Shown: positions 42,347 to 52,010 of the stretch, piece by piece | Layout: each line of letters begins with the position of its first letter | Position numbering within the stretch: the stretch's first letter is position 1 | DNA from: an uncultured Bacteroidales bacterium | Lineage (GTDB): Bacteria; Bacteroidota; Bacteroidia; Bacteroidales; Bacteroidaceae | NCBI GenBank assembly: GCA_902800305.1 | Contig: CADCDP010000007.1 | Location: forward strand, 1 to 64,000 | Direction of reading: 5' to 3' | DNA length: 64,000 bases | Position numbers and translations under genes: made by a program | The notes under the pieces: generated by a model | The model's input: only the letters and a program-made list of their open reading frames with translations | Databases searched by the model: none | What the model was told of the DNA's origin: nothing

Positions 42347-44671
42347 ATGACCATGAAAAAGTTTTTCCTCACCTATTTAGCGGTGCTGCTGTCGCTGACG
42401 ATGGCAGCACAGAAGACTCCGCGCACCATCGAATGTTTCGACTACGACTGGACTTTCCACCTCACCATGGAGCCAGGAGCAGAGGCACAGGCCGGACCAC
42501 GGCTCAAGGAAGCTGTTGAGGGCTGGGAGACTGTACAGCTACCCCACGACTGGAGCATCCACATGGTGCCCGACAAGCGACTGACCGGTTGCAACGGCCA
42601 CCTGCGCGGCGGTGTGGGAGAGTACAAGAAGACCTTCCATGTGCCCGCCAGCGACAAAGGTAAGGCCATCGCTGTGGTGTTCGACGGCATCTACAACCGT
42701 TCCGACGTCTATCTCAACGGCCAGCATCTCGGTTTCCGTCCCTACGGCTTCGTCCAAATCGAGTACGACCTCACGCCCCACCTCAAGTTTGGCGAGGACA
42801 ATGAGCTGTACGTCCGCGTGAACAATCCCTCCCACAACGACTCCATCGCCCGATGGTACACTGGCAGCGGCATCTACCGCCATGCCTGGCTCGTCAAGAC
42901 CCATCCCACCCACATCGCCACCAACGGCATCTACGTCGTGGCTAAGCCCAACGGCACCGTGACCATCAAGACCGACATCGTGAACGGATTCGATGGACTG
43001 ACCGTAGGCCACGCCATCCAGAACCACCTCGGCAAGGTCATCACCTGGGGATTCGGAGAGGCCGAACTGAAGGTGCCCAACCCCCGTCTGTGGGACGGGC
43101 AGAAAGACCCCTACCTCTACAAAGTCGTCTCGAAGCTGATGGACGGTGGCCGCGTCATCGACATCGTCGAGACCACCTTCGGCTTCCGCTCCATGGAGTT
43201 CACGGCTGACCAAGGTTTCTTCCTGAATGGCAAACCCTTGAAGCTGAAAGGCTTCTGCCTGCACCAGGATGACGCTTGCCTCGGCACCGCCCTACCCCTC
43301 CGTTCGATGGAACGGCGGTTAGAGCTGTTCAAGCAGTACGGCGTGAACGCCATCCGCTGCTCCCACAACCAGCCTGCGCCCGAGTTCCTCGACCTTTGCG
43401 ACCGCATGGGCTTCATCGTCATCGACGAAGCTTTCGACAAGTGGAAGTCGGGCTATTACCGCCAGTACTTCGTGCAATGGTGGAAACGCGACCTCCAGAA
43501 CATGATTCTTCGCGACCGCAACCACCCCTGCATCGCCCTCTGGAGCATCGGCAACGAGCTACAGGAGGCGTGGGACACGGCGGAGGAAGGCATGAACCGC
43601 GCCATCATGCTGCAAGACTACGTGCATGAACTGGACCCCACCCGTCCCGTCTGCATGGCTTGCCAAAACAACCACCAAGAGCACTTCGCCGGAGCGACCG
43701 ACGTGGTGGGCTATAACTATCTGGAAGCCCGTATGTTGAGCGACCACAAGAAGTTCCCCAACCGCCGTTTCGTCGTCACCGAAGAACTACCCTACTTCTG
43801 CGGTGCCGAGGGCAACATCCGCGCCTACGACACCAACAACCCGTGGAACATCATCGCCGAAAACGACTTCATCGCCGGCGGTTTCCTCTGGACGGGTCAG
43901 GACTACGTGGGCGAGGCGGGATGGCCTTCCTGCGGATGGCCCACGGGACTCATCGACCTCTCCGGCACAGAGAAGGCACAGGCTCTTTGGCACCGTGCCG
44001 CGTGGAATCCCGACAAGCCTGTGGTGGGTATCGCCGTGCGCGACGAAGGGTTGGACATCGACCACGGTCGCGACCTCTGGCAGTGGCCACGCATGGCTGC
44101 CATCTGGAACTTCCCCTCCCACTACGAAGGGCTCGTCATGGAGGTGCAGACCATTACGAACTGTGAGCGTGTGCAACTCCTTATCAACCAGAAAGTGATG
44201 GGCGAGAAGGCGGCAGCCGACTTCCCCAACCACACCATCGTCTGGCACGTGCCCTACACGCCCGGACACATCGAGGCGAAGGGCATCAACGGCAAGGACA
44301 CCGTGGCTTACTACGACATCCGCACCGCCTCCGACCCCGTCGCACTCCGTGCCACCGCCGACCGCACCACTTTGAAGGCCGACGGACAAGACCTCAGCTA
44401 CATCCAGTTGCAGCTCATCGACCGCCAGGGCACACCTGTCCCCCACAAGAACCTGCGCATCCGTGGCTCCATCGAGGGTGAAGGAAAACTCATCGGCCTG
44501 ATCAACAACGACCTGCGCCGCACCACCCCCTTCACCTCCACAGAGGACATCACGCATTTCGGTCGCGCCTTCGCCATCGTGCAGAGCACCCGCAAGGCAG
44601 GCCCTCTCCGCCTCCGACTGGACGTAGAAGGGTTCAGCGAACCCGTGTACGTGGACATGGTGTCGAAGTGA
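42347..44671 (+). CDS. GH2 family glycosidase
   Basis: The 774-residue secreted enzyme has a signal peptide ending near 'LTMAAQ' and the GH2 layout: sugar-binding jelly roll ('WETVQLPHDWSI', 'YNRSDVYLNGQHLGFRPYGF'), a short Ig-like second domain, a catalytic barrel with acid/base Glu404 in 'ALWSIGNE' and a probable nucleophile at Glu479 or Glu480 in 'FVVTEELPYF', and a C-terminal DUF4982-like part. The second domain (about 190-275) is short for the family. The start may instead be the ATG at 42353, which gives a standard MKK opening. Beta-galactosidase or a related activity is likely. It is divergent from GH115 and probably monocistronic. Confidence 0.92.
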   Translation: MTMKKFFLTYLAVLLSLTMAAQKTPRTIECFDYDWTFHLTMEPGAEAQAGPRLKEAVEGWETVQLPHDWSIHMVPDKRLTGCNGHLRGGVGEYKKTFHVPASDKGKAIAVVFDGIYNRSDVYLNGQHLGFRPYGFVQIEYDLTPHLKFGEDNELYVRVNNPSHNDSIARWYTGSGIYRHAWLVKTHPTHIATNGIYVVAKPNGTVTIKTDIVNGFDGLTVGHAIQNHLGKVITWGFGEAELKVPNPRLWDGQKDPYLYKVVSKLMDGGRVIDIVETTFGFRSMEFTADQGFFLNGKPLKLKGFCLHQDDACLGTALPLRSMERRLELFKQYGVNAIRCSHNQPAPEFLDLCDRMGFIVIDEAFDKWKSGYYRQYFVQWWKRDLQNMILRDRNHPCIALWSIGNELQEAWDTAEEGMNRAIMLQDYVHELDPTRPVCMACQNNHQEHFAGATDVVGYNYLEARMLSDHKKFPNRRFVVTEELPYFCGAEGNIRAYDTNNPWNIIAENDFIAGGFLWTGQDYVGEAGWPSCGWPTGLIDLSGTEKAQALWHRAAWNPDKPVVGIAVRDEGLDIDHGRDLWQWPRMAAIWNFPSHYEGLVMEVQTITNCERVQLLINQKVMGEKAAADFPNHTIVWHVPYTPGHIEAKGINGKDTVAYYDIRTASDPVALRATADRTTLKADGQDLSYIQLQLIDRQGTPVPHKNLRIRGSIEGEGKLIGLINNDLRRTTPFTSTEDITHFGRAFAIVQSTRKAGPLRLRLDVEGFSEPVYVDMVSK

Positions 44672-44730
44672 GGCAGCGAGAGGCAAGGGTTTTTTAAATA
44701 AAAAATATCTGACCTAAATCGTCTCTGCGG

Positions 44731-46467
44731 TCACTGATCGAGCATACCCGTCAGTGTCACGAGGGTGGCGTTCCAGTTGATGGCAATCTCGTTGCTCGCG
44801 TAGCTGTTCTGGTCGTCCATGTAGGACTCGTCGGCAAAGTCGCTGGTGTAGCGGAGGTTGTCGCCCTTGTCCTGCTGACCCGGATTGGGACCACCCACGA
44901 GGAAGCCAGGCAAGGCTCCACAAGGCGAGGTGGCGAGACGGTGGTGGGGATGCTGAGCGGGATGCGTTCCGAAACCCGTCACGTAGCAGTAGCCCGTGGC
45001 ATTCTGCCCCAAGAGGTAGTTCAGGCACTCCTGCGCCGCCGTGGTGTAGGTCTTGTCGCCCGTCAACTGAGCGGCATACGCCATTTCGGTGCCGCGCCAT
45101 GCCGTGCCCTCGGAATTGCAGCCCCAGAAGAAGTCGCTGGCCTCGTTGCCGCATGGCGACTGGAAGCACGACTCGGCACGCTGTGCCAAGTAGGGCTGGA
45201 GGTGGTCGATGAACATCTTCCGCATATCGGTGGAAATGTTGCGGTCGCTAATGGACGAGGTCTGCATGAATGCCCATTCGAGGAGACCCAGTTCAGCCAC
45301 GTTGCCCCAGGAGGCGACGGTGAACTGGCGTGGCAGACGCTCCAGCGCATCGGCACGGTAGTCGTTCTTGCCTGTGGTGATGTACAGCTCAGTGGCTGCC
45401 CAGAAAAACTCGTCATCGAAGTTGCGGTCGCCATACTCGCCCGTCACGACGTCGGGGTCGAACTGCTGGTTCATCGCCCCCTGGTTGTAAGCCACGTTGG
45501 GGTGCTGCTTTGCCCATGCGTAAGCCTTCTCAGCCTGAGCCAATGCCTGTGCCGAGAAGCCTGGGTAGGCCGCTTCGAAGTCCTTGTAGATGCGGGCAGC
45601 CATCGCCATCGAAGCGGCAAAGTCGAGTGATGCCGCCGTGCTCTTCATCACCACATAGCGTGGCTGGTGGCAGTCCTGCGGCAGGACGAACGCCTCAAAA
45701 TTGGGCGTGGTGAGCTTGTGGTAGAGACCTCCGTCGGTGTCCTGCATGGTCAGCATCCATGCCAAGTTCCAATACACCTCGTCGAGCAGGTCAGGCACGC
45801 CGTTCCTGCTTTCGGGGATGTTGACCACGAGCTGGTCGAAGTAGTCGCTCCTGCGCTCGTAGGCTTGGAGCATCACGCCCACGGCGAATCCCGAATTGAC
45901 GATGTATTTGTTGTAGTCGCCAGCGTCATACCACCCCTTGCTGCTGCTCAGCACGGTGCCGGCAGGTCGCTCGGCGGTGGCGGCACTGGGATGAACCAGC
46001 ACCACGGTGTCGGGATGGCCAGCCGGACGGGTCCAACAGCCGGCGTAAGGCTCTTCGATGGGCATGGCGGTCCGCTGGTAGTAGAAGGCTTTCAGTGCCG
46101 CCTTCGCGAGGTCGGTCAGTGGTAATTCAGTCACCACAAACGGGACGGAGGTGGCGGTTTTGCCTTTGCCCACGATGAGGGTGTAGTCACCCTCCTGCTG
46201 CACGGCGGAGAAGTCCACCACTTGCCGCACCTTGCCGGAGATGGTCGAGGTGGCGGTTCGCTGGGCGACACCTTTCCACACTTTCTTTCCTTTCTCACGA
46301 GTGACCACCGTCACGGGCACAGGTTTTGCGCCCTCCGTGCTCTCGATGGTGGCGGTCTTCTCGGCATCGGGAGCGAAGCCCACCTGATTGAGGCGGATGC
46401 CTGTTTCCTGCGCCATGCTCACCGCACTGAAGGCAGCGGCCAGCATAAATAGATTTGTCCTTTTCAT
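44731..46467 (-). CDS. GH9 glycoside hydrolase (endoglucanase family)
   Basis: The 578-residue secreted enzyme has a signal peptide ending near 'VSMAQ', an N-terminal CelD-type Ig-like domain (about 22-112) and a GH9 (alpha/alpha)6 domain with 'GWYDAGDYNKY' (Asp181, Asp184), 'HPHHRLATSP' and the catalytic Glu560 in 'SYASNEIAINWNA'. GH9 enzymes with this layout cut beta-1,4-glucans. No cellulose-binding module or sorting tail is present. It is the last gene of the minus-strand operon that begins with the acetylesterase at 50592, lying 19 bases after the porin gene. Confidence 0.95.
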   Translation of the reverse strand: MKRTNLFMLAAAFSAVSMAQETGIRLNQVGFAPDAEKTATIESTEGAKPVPVTVVTREKGKKVWKGVAQRTATSTISGKVRQVVDFSAVQQEGDYTLIVGKGKTATSVPFVVTELPLTDLAKAALKAFYYQRTAMPIEEPYAGCWTRPAGHPDTVVLVHPSAATAERPAGTVLSSSKGWYDAGDYNKYIVNSGFAVGVMLQAYERRSDYFDQLVVNIPESRNGVPDLLDEVYWNLAWMLTMQDTDGGLYHKLTTPNFEAFVLPQDCHQPRYVVMKSTAASLDFAASMAMAARIYKDFEAAYPGFSAQALAQAEKAYAWAKQHPNVAYNQGAMNQQFDPDVVTGEYGDRNFDDEFFWAATELYITTGKNDYRADALERLPRQFTVASWGNVAELGLLEWAFMQTSSISDRNISTDMRKMFIDHLQPYLAQRAESCFQSPCGNEASDFFWGCNSEGTAWRGTEMAYAAQLTGDKTYTTAAQECLNYLLGQNATGYCYVTGFGTHPAQHPHHRLATSPCGALPGFLVGGPNPGQQDKGDNLRYTSDFADESYMDDQNSYASNEIAINWNATLVTLTGMLDQ

Positions 46468-46486
46468 TTTCTTGAGGGTTTAGGGG

Positions 46487-47680
46487 TTAGAACCTCACGT
46501 ACATTTCCGCCCAAAGCTCGTTGTAGTCCTTGTGGGCGAGCTTGCGGTTGTGGACATGGTTGTACTGCACTTGCAGCATCAGGTTCTTGTGTAACTGGAA
46601 GTTGGGGATGATGCTGTAGATGGTCTTCATCGACTCCCAAGACTTGTCGGCACGGTAGGCATCGTACTTACCATAGACCTTGAGCCAAGGAGTGCAGGGC
46701 ACACCCACGGTGGCGTACCAACCATCGGCTTTGCCCTCGCCCGTATAGTTGGCGAGGATGCCTTGTGCATGGGCATACTCGGCTCGCACCGTCCAGTCGT
46801 TGTGCTCGTACTTCACGGATGCAGCCCAACGGTTGCGGTCAATCTCGGCACCCGTTCCATCCACATAGTCGCCTGTCCATCCGAACACACCGATGAAGAG
46901 GTCCTTGACGGGCTGTATCTGCAAGGAGCCGATGAAGTCCTTGTGACCGTTCTTGTCGCCAGCATTGATGCCCTGACCGTTCATCACCTGCAGCTGGTAG
47001 TGGATGAAGCGATGGCCGTCGGACTTGGCTGGGAAGAGGTCGCCCTGCACCTGCAAGCCCTGGTCGCGACCGCCATTGCCACCGCCTGTGTCCTTGTCGC
47101 TGATACCTGCAAGGCAGTTGGTGATTTGCGCATAGTCGCCAGCACCCACATCCCAGGGGTTGTAGGGGTTCTCGAAGAGGAAAGCGCGTTTGTACTGACC
47201 CACTTTCACGGCCAGCTCCTTCCAGTGCGACCACTCCACGAAGTAGTCCTTTATGTGGAAAGAAGAGTTATTCACCTGTGCCTGAATGCGATACTTGAAG
47301 TCGGTGAGGATGGTGCCATCCACATAGAGACGGGTGAGTCGCTGGCTGAAACCCGTGCCACCCTTCGCTCCGTCCTGGTCGCTGTAGGTATATTTGCCGA
47401 TGAAGTAGCCACCGAACTTGGGTGCCGAGGCGTAGTCGGTCAACTTCCTGCCCACGGCGGGCTTGCTGGTGGAAGCAGGGGCACTCTCCATCGCACTGGA
47501 GAGGCTGTTGTTCACGAGGCTGGTCATGAAGCCCGAACCAGGTGTGCCGTTAGGCTCAAACTCGCTGGTTTCAATTCTCTCCTCGGAATAATCCTTAACT
47601 TCCTGCACTTCATCATTCTCTGCCATCATGGGCAAAGCGGCTAAACTTGCCACCAAAAGGGTCGATAAAATCTTTTTCAT
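46487..47680 (-). CDS. outer-membrane porin of the phosphate-selective porin type
   Basis: The 397-residue protein has a signal peptide ending near 'LPMMAE', a low-complexity N-terminal stretch, then a beta-barrel with alternating pattern ('FGGYFIGKYTYSDQDGAKGG', 'VKVGQYKRAFLFENPYNP') ending in the aromatic 'ELWAEMYVRF'. This matches the OprO/OprP-like porins of Bacteroidota. The solute is unknown. It lies 12 bases after the patatin gene and 19 bases before GH9, so a role in outer-membrane passage for the same process is plausible but not shown. Confidence 0.85.
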   Translation of the reverse strand: MKKILSTLLVASLAALPMMAENDEVQEVKDYSEERIETSEFEPNGTPGSGFMTSLVNNSLSSAMESAPASTSKPAVGRKLTDYASAPKFGGYFIGKYTYSDQDGAKGGTGFSQRLTRLYVDGTILTDFKYRIQAQVNNSSFHIKDYFVEWSHWKELAVKVGQYKRAFLFENPYNPWDVGAGDYAQITNCLAGISDKDTGGGNGGRDQGLQVQGDLFPAKSDGHRFIHYQLQVMNGQGINAGDKNGHKDFIGSLQIQPVKDLFIGVFGWTGDYVDGTGAEIDRNRWAASVKYEHNDWTVRAEYAHAQGILANYTGEGKADGWYATVGVPCTPWLKVYGKYDAYRADKSWESMKTIYSIIPNFQLHKNLMLQVQYNHVHNRKLAHKDYNELWAEMYVRF

Positions 47681-47692
47681 ATTTTTTCCTGA

Positions 47693-48589
47693 TTATAAGT
47701 TCTTTCTTTCATTTTTTCCTTTAGCCAGCTGCTTCTTCAGCTTCTTCAAGTCCTTCTGTGCATGATGCCCAGCCTTTTCGCCGATGGCTATCATCTCGGC
47801 GATCTTCCGAGGCATAAAGTCCTGAGCACCATAGCCTTTCAGGTCGGGGTTGATATAGACATCGGCATCCTCGCAGTTCTGGCCGTACTTCTTTAGGTCT
47901 GGCCGCAAGAGCGCGTTCAGCCCCGAGAGTCCGTTTTCGTGCTTGTTGACGGTCAGGTCAACCGCTATCACGAAGTCGGCTCCCATGTCGCGTGCCACAT
48001 CGACGGGCAGGTTATTGAGCACACCGCCATCGACAAGCCTCATGCTGCCCATCTTCACGGGCTTGAACACGAGCGGGATGGCCATGCTGGCACGCATCGC
48101 CTCGGCCAAACTGCCCGACGAGAGCACCACCTCGCGCATACGCAGCATATCGACCGCCACACAGCGGAAGGGGATGGGCAGGGAGTCGAAGGAGAGGCTG
48201 TCGCTTTGGTCGCCTTTGCCGCAACCATGTTGCGGCATAGAAGACAGGGCTGCAGCGGTCATCCCTCGGAGAGTTCGCACGATGCTGTCGCCCATGAGCG
48301 AACCAGTGAAGAGTTCGAGCCACTCCTGCGAGCGGAACATGGAGTCTATCTGCTCGCTGCGGTAGCCCAACGAGTAAAGCCCACCCACGATGGAGCCGAT
48401 GCTGGTGCCCACCACCATGTCGATGGGCACGCCCGATTCTTCCACCGCCTTGAGCACTCCCACCGTGGCGGCACCCTTGGCACCACCACCGCCGAGCACG
48501 AGGGCCACCCGTGGGCGACTCGCCGTCTGTGCACAGAGGGACAGGGAAAGCAGGAGGGAGAGAAGAAGGAGGGTTGATTTTTTAGTCAT
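47693..48589 (-). CDS. patatin-like phospholipase
   Basis: The 298-residue secreted protein has a signal peptide ending near 'SLCAQ', the oxyanion loop 'LGGGGAKGAA', the nucleophile Ser63 in 'GTSIG', and the second catalytic residue Asp187 in 'LVDGGVLNN'. Patatins hydrolyse lipid acyl chains. The segment 'MPQHGCGKGDQ' (119-128) is encoded by a 9-bp-stem palindrome (48217-48237) and looks like an insert. The frame runs upstream to 48664 through a dispersed palindromic repeat, but the signal peptide sets the start at 48589. A lipase between an acetylesterase and a porin in a glycanase operon is unusual. Confidence 0.9.
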   Translation of the reverse strand: MTKKSTLLLLSLLLSLSLCAQTASRPRVALVLGGGGAKGAATVGVLKAVEESGVPIDMVVGTSIGSIVGGLYSLGYRSEQIDSMFRSQEWLELFTGSLMGDSIVRTLRGMTAAALSSMPQHGCGKGDQSDSLSFDSLPIPFRCVAVDMLRMREVVLSSGSLAEAMRASMAIPLVFKPVKMGSMRLVDGGVLNNLPVDVARDMGADFVIAVDLTVNKHENGLSGLNALLRPDLKKYGQNCEDADVYINPDLKGYGAQDFMPRKIAEMIAIGEKAGHHAQKDLKKLKKQLAKGKNERKNL

Positions 48590-48623
48590 AAGCTGGTTGT
48601 TCTTTCGGTTTCTGGGGCGTTCC

Positions 48624-48657
48624 GTTTGTTGCGACCGAGTCGCAACAGACAGGACGG
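48624..48657 (+). repeat. palindromic repeat, copy 2 (between acetylesterase and patatin)
   Basis: The stem TTGCGAC-CGA-GTCGCAA with flank CAGACAGGACGGG differs from 12859-12892 at three bases. It fills about half of the 71-base gap between two genes of one operon and would form a hairpin in the mRNA, just after the stop at 48661. Confidence 0.8.
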
Positions 48658-48660
48658 GCC

Positions 48661-50592
48661 TCACTCCGCTTCTATTTGGAATTGCGGCACAGGCACTCCG
48701 TAGATATTGAAGAGGGTCGGCTCTGGATAGTCATCCCAGCAGTAGCGCACGGTGGTGGCAGTCACGCCGGCGGGCAAAGCCACCTTCACGGTCTTGCCAT
48801 CCTGTAGGCTCGCCTCCGCCCACTCGTACTTATCGCCCACACGCACGGAAAAGCCCTTCAACTTTCCATCCTTATGGAGTATGTCGCTACCCTTTATCGA
48901 GATATAGATACATCTCGCTTCTGCATCAACACGTGCGCTATCCGGCAGTGGCACCGCATAGGCGGCACTGGTCTCGCCGTAAGCCAAACGGCTCATTTGC
49001 AGGGCGGCGCGATGGCCAGCTGTCTTCTTGTCCTGCGGATGGATGTCGTTGGCCTCACCCGTGTCGAGGGTCGGGGCAATGGCGGCATTCGGAATGCGCT
49101 CGGCAGCCAACATCTGCTGCTGGCGAATCTGCGTCCAGCCCGTCTCCACCGGCTGGTCGTGCTTCGACATATACCCTGGCAACTGCATAATCACCACGGG
49201 GAACTCCTTCTTGAACTGTTCGCGCCAAGAGGACACCATCGCCGTCAGCAAGTCGGCATAGATGGACGTGTTGCCCAGGTTCGACTCGCCTTGGTACCAC
49301 AACATTCCCTTCACGGGGAAGTCCTGCAAGGGAGCTATCATGGCGTTGTAGAGACCCGTCGGCGTATCGACGAAGTAGGTGCTCGATGGCTTGCGGTTCA
49401 TGGCACTGCCCACCGCCATCTGCAACTGCTGCGAGAGAGGGAAGGTCTGGTCGCCCACCTCCAGCTGGTAGAGCTTGCCACGGGTGAAGTTGGGTCGTCC
49501 GCTCTGCGACATGAGGTGTACCATCACCTCGTTCTCGCCCTCGCGGAGGATGCCTTCCTTCACGTTATAGACACGGGGAGGATATTCGTAGGTGGTGTTG
49601 CCCACATACTGACCGTTCACGTAGATGGTGTCGGCGTCCTTCATCGCACCGAAGCGGAGCACCGCCTTCTGCCCTGCACAGCTCTTGGGCAGGGTCACGG
49701 TGGTGCGGAACCAGTAGGAGCCGTTCTGTCCGTGGCTCCAGTCGGAGAACATATCGACGAGTGCCCATGTCGAGAAGTCGTAGCCCTCTGTGCGCCAACG
49801 GTTCACGATGGTGTCCTTCTCCATCATCAGACGCTCCCAAGCCATCGCTGCCCTACCCTCCATGCGAGCGATGCTGTCGGGCCAGTTCTCCTGGTGGTAC
49901 TTCTGCTTCGCCAGCTCCTTGTCGTAGCCGTCGAACTGGATAAGTGTCTCGCGAGGCATCCACGCCTGTACCTGTGTGCCACCCACAGCGGAGTTGATGA
50001 TGCCGATGGGTACCTTGTAGCGCTGCTGCAGCTCTCGTGCCATGAAGTAGCAGATGCCGCTCACCTCGGCGCAGTTCTGGGGCGTGATGTCCTGCCAAGG
50101 CAGGGTGCGCACGTCGTCGTTGGGGCGCACATAGTTGTACTGGTGAGGGAACTTCAGGTAGCGGATGTTCGGATTCGAGTAGTCCTTCACTTCGTTCTTC
50201 ACTACGTCCATGCAGCGACGGATGGGGAGTTCCATGTTCGACTGCCCCGAGCAGAGGAACACGTCGCCAATGAGGACATTGCGGATTTCCTTCGTCGCCA
50301 CGTCCTGACCTTTCTTGCTCGTCACGACCAGCTCGTAAGGCCCGCCCGCATTCATCTTCGGCAGATAGACCTTCCACGTGCCGTCCTTCTGCACCGTGGT
50401 CTTGGCTTTCTTTTCGTTCAGCGTGACGGTCACCGCATAACCTGGCGTACCTTTGCCCCACAAGGGAATCTTTTCGTCCCGTTGGAGCACCATGCCATCG
50501 GCAAAGAACCGTGGCATCCACACATTAGGCTCCTGTGCCAACACGGTCAGATTCGCCAGCAGCATCAGTGCCCAAAATAATGCTTTTTTCAT
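48661..50592 (-). CDS. sialate O-acetylesterase-type carbohydrate esterase
   Basis: The 643-residue secreted protein has a signal peptide ending near 'TVLAQ', the SGNH-like nucleophile motif 'CSGQSNMELP' (Ser118), 'GIINSAVGGTQVQAWMP', 'MLWYQGESN', and His518 in 'NDIHPQDK'. A jelly-roll insert ('YWFRTTVTLPKSCAGQKAVL', about 295-375) interrupts the catalytic domain, as in this family's larger members. In plant-glycan loci such enzymes remove acetyl groups from hemicellulose, as in CE20. It is the first gene of the operon running to GH9 and starts 21 bases after a promoter with full TTTG and TAnnTTTG elements. Confidence 0.92.
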   Translation of the reverse strand: MKKALFWALMLLANLTVLAQEPNVWMPRFFADGMVLQRDEKIPLWGKGTPGYAVTVTLNEKKAKTTVQKDGTWKVYLPKMNAGGPYELVVTSKKGQDVATKEIRNVLIGDVFLCSGQSNMELPIRRCMDVVKNEVKDYSNPNIRYLKFPHQYNYVRPNDDVRTLPWQDITPQNCAEVSGICYFMARELQQRYKVPIGIINSAVGGTQVQAWMPRETLIQFDGYDKELAKQKYHQENWPDSIARMEGRAAMAWERLMMEKDTIVNRWRTEGYDFSTWALVDMFSDWSHGQNGSYWFRTTVTLPKSCAGQKAVLRFGAMKDADTIYVNGQYVGNTTYEYPPRVYNVKEGILREGENEVMVHLMSQSGRPNFTRGKLYQLEVGDQTFPLSQQLQMAVGSAMNRKPSSTYFVDTPTGLYNAMIAPLQDFPVKGMLWYQGESNLGNTSIYADLLTAMVSSWREQFKKEFPVVIMQLPGYMSKHDQPVETGWTQIRQQQMLAAERIPNAAIAPTLDTGEANDIHPQDKKTAGHRAALQMSRLAYGETSAAYAVPLPDSARVDAEARCIYISIKGSDILHKDGKLKGFSVRVGDKYEWAEASLQDGKTVKVALPAGVTATTVRYCWDDYPEPTLFNIYGVPVPQFQIEAE

Positions 50593-50613
50593 ATTACTTC
50601 ACTCTTTTTGCCA

Positions 50614-50645
50614 CAAAGGTACACTTTTTCCCTCATACACACAAA
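50614..50645 (-). promoter_or_regulatory. promoter of the acetylesterase-patatin-porin-GH9 operon
   Basis: On the minus strand TTTG (50645-50642), exactly 20 bases, then TACCTTTG (50621-50614). The start codon is 21 bases beyond. Confidence 0.85.
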
Positions 50646-50663
50646 ACATCTACCTAAAAATAC

Positions 50664-50693
50664 ACAAAAAGCCCCAGCATCACTGCCAAGGCT
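50664..50693 (-). terminator. terminator of the mannan operon
   Basis: On the minus strand a 10-bp stem with three G-U pairs (50693-50684 with 50679-50670) and a four-base loop is followed by TTTTTG. It lies 52 bases after the GH27 stop. Confidence 0.7.
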
Positions 50694-50745
50694 CCCTTAC
50701 AATTTTACATCTTAACTAACTAAATCAAACTTTTATTAACCATCT

Positions 50746-52005
50746 TTACTTTTTAGACGCACTTTGGAGAGTGAGTCGGTAGAGCACCACATCATGGCCA
50801 CCCACCTGCACCGTGGCGACCTTTTTTGTCCGTGCCGTCGTGCCCACCACTTTCTGAGGATTTTTCGCCCAAAGGTCGCGCAACTCATAGACATGGGATT
50901 CGAAGTCAATTTTTCGACCTGACACTGTCGAATCGTCCGTGCTCCATCGCCGCCAATCCAGCTTCACGTCTAGAGGTTCCAACGTGCGGTTGAGCAGACA
51001 GAAAGCCCAGTCGCTCCCTGCCAATGGCTTCAGCCACACCTCCACGTCGCCACGTTCCACTCTCATACCCTGAATGCCGAGGGTGTCCTGGTCGATGGCT
51101 ATCACATCACGGTTCATCAACACAGCCTTCACTTCGGGCGACATGTTCACGATGTCGTTGCCCAAAATCAGCGGAGCCGCCATCATGCACCACATCGTGA
51201 AGTGCGCCCTGTCTTCGCTGGGGGTCAGGCCGTTACCAACCTCCAGCATATCGGGGTCGTTCCAATGGCCAGGACCAGCATACTGCCTCAGAGGCTCGTT
51301 CATGTCGAGAATCTGCAACACGCCATTCTGCACAAAACCGTTGCCATGATCCCATGTTCCATCGAACTTCGCCCAGATGTCGCCAGTGGTTCGCCATGAG
51401 TGCGCCACATCCTTCGCCCATTCCCAAGGGCGATTGCTGCCCCACTCACACATACTGAATAAAATGGGGCGGCCAGCCTCACGCAATGCCTCTGACATCA
51501 ACCCATAAGCACCTTTCGCATTAATGTCGTAAGACTCGCACCAGTCATACTTCAGATAGTCAATGCCCCACCGTGCATATTGTAGCGCATCCTGATACTC
51601 ATGCCCGAAGCTGCCTGGACGACCACCACAGGTCTGGCGTCCAGCATCAGAGTAGATGCCCAACTTCAGCCCTTTGCTATGTACGTAGTCGGCCAACGCC
51701 TTGATGCCGCTGGGGAAACGTTCGGGGTCGCAAGTGATGAAGCCCAAACTATCGCGTTTGCTGTGCCAGCAGTCATCCATGTTCAGATAGATATAGCCCG
51801 CATCCCTCAAGCCCGACTCCACCAAAGCGTCGGCTGTGCTTCGAATGAGCTGTTCGTCGATTTTATCGGCAAACTTGTTCCACGTATTCCAACCCATCTG
51901 TGGAGTGCGTGCCAAGCCTTCATACTTCTGTGCTGTGGCAGGGAGTGTTGCCACTCCTGCCATCAGCAAACAAACGAATAAAATTCTTAACTTTCTCATA
52001 TACAC
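50746..52005 (-). CDS. GH27 alpha-galactosidase
   Basis: The 419-residue secreted enzyme has a signal peptide ending near 'LPATAQ' and clear GH27 motifs: 'LARTPQMGWNTWNKF', 'YLNMDDCW', 'KLGIYSDAG', the nucleophile Asp154 in 'YLKYDWC' and the acid/base Asp209 in 'RTTGDIW'. A small C-terminal beta domain follows. It removes alpha-1,6-galactose from galactomannan or related chains. A start two codons later (MRKLR) is possible. It is the last gene of the minus-strand mannan operon, five bases after the trefoil-protein gene, and is followed by a terminator. Confidence 0.96.
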   Translation of the reverse strand: MYMRKLRILFVCLLMAGVATLPATAQKYEGLARTPQMGWNTWNKFADKIDEQLIRSTADALVESGLRDAGYIYLNMDDCWHSKRDSLGFITCDPERFPSGIKALADYVHSKGLKLGIYSDAGRQTCGGRPGSFGHEYQDALQYARWGIDYLKYDWCESYDINAKGAYGLMSEALREAGRPILFSMCEWGSNRPWEWAKDVAHSWRTTGDIWAKFDGTWDHGNGFVQNGVLQILDMNEPLRQYAGPGHWNDPDMLEVGNGLTPSEDRAHFTMWCMMAAPLILGNDIVNMSPEVKAVLMNRDVIAIDQDTLGIQGMRVERGDVEVWLKPLAGSDWAFCLLNRTLEPLDVKLDWRRWSTDDSTVSGRKIDFESHVYELRDLWAKNPQKVVGTTARTKKVATVQVGGHDVVLYRLTLQSASKK

Positions 52006-52010
52006 CTATA

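Noticed and set aside
48590..48664. N-terminal extension of the patatin frame
   Set aside because: It is encoded by the palindromic repeat and precedes a good signal peptide at 48589.
48874..50580. 568-codon open frame on the plus strand
   Set aside because: It is antisense to the acetylesterase, which has intact catalytic motifs.
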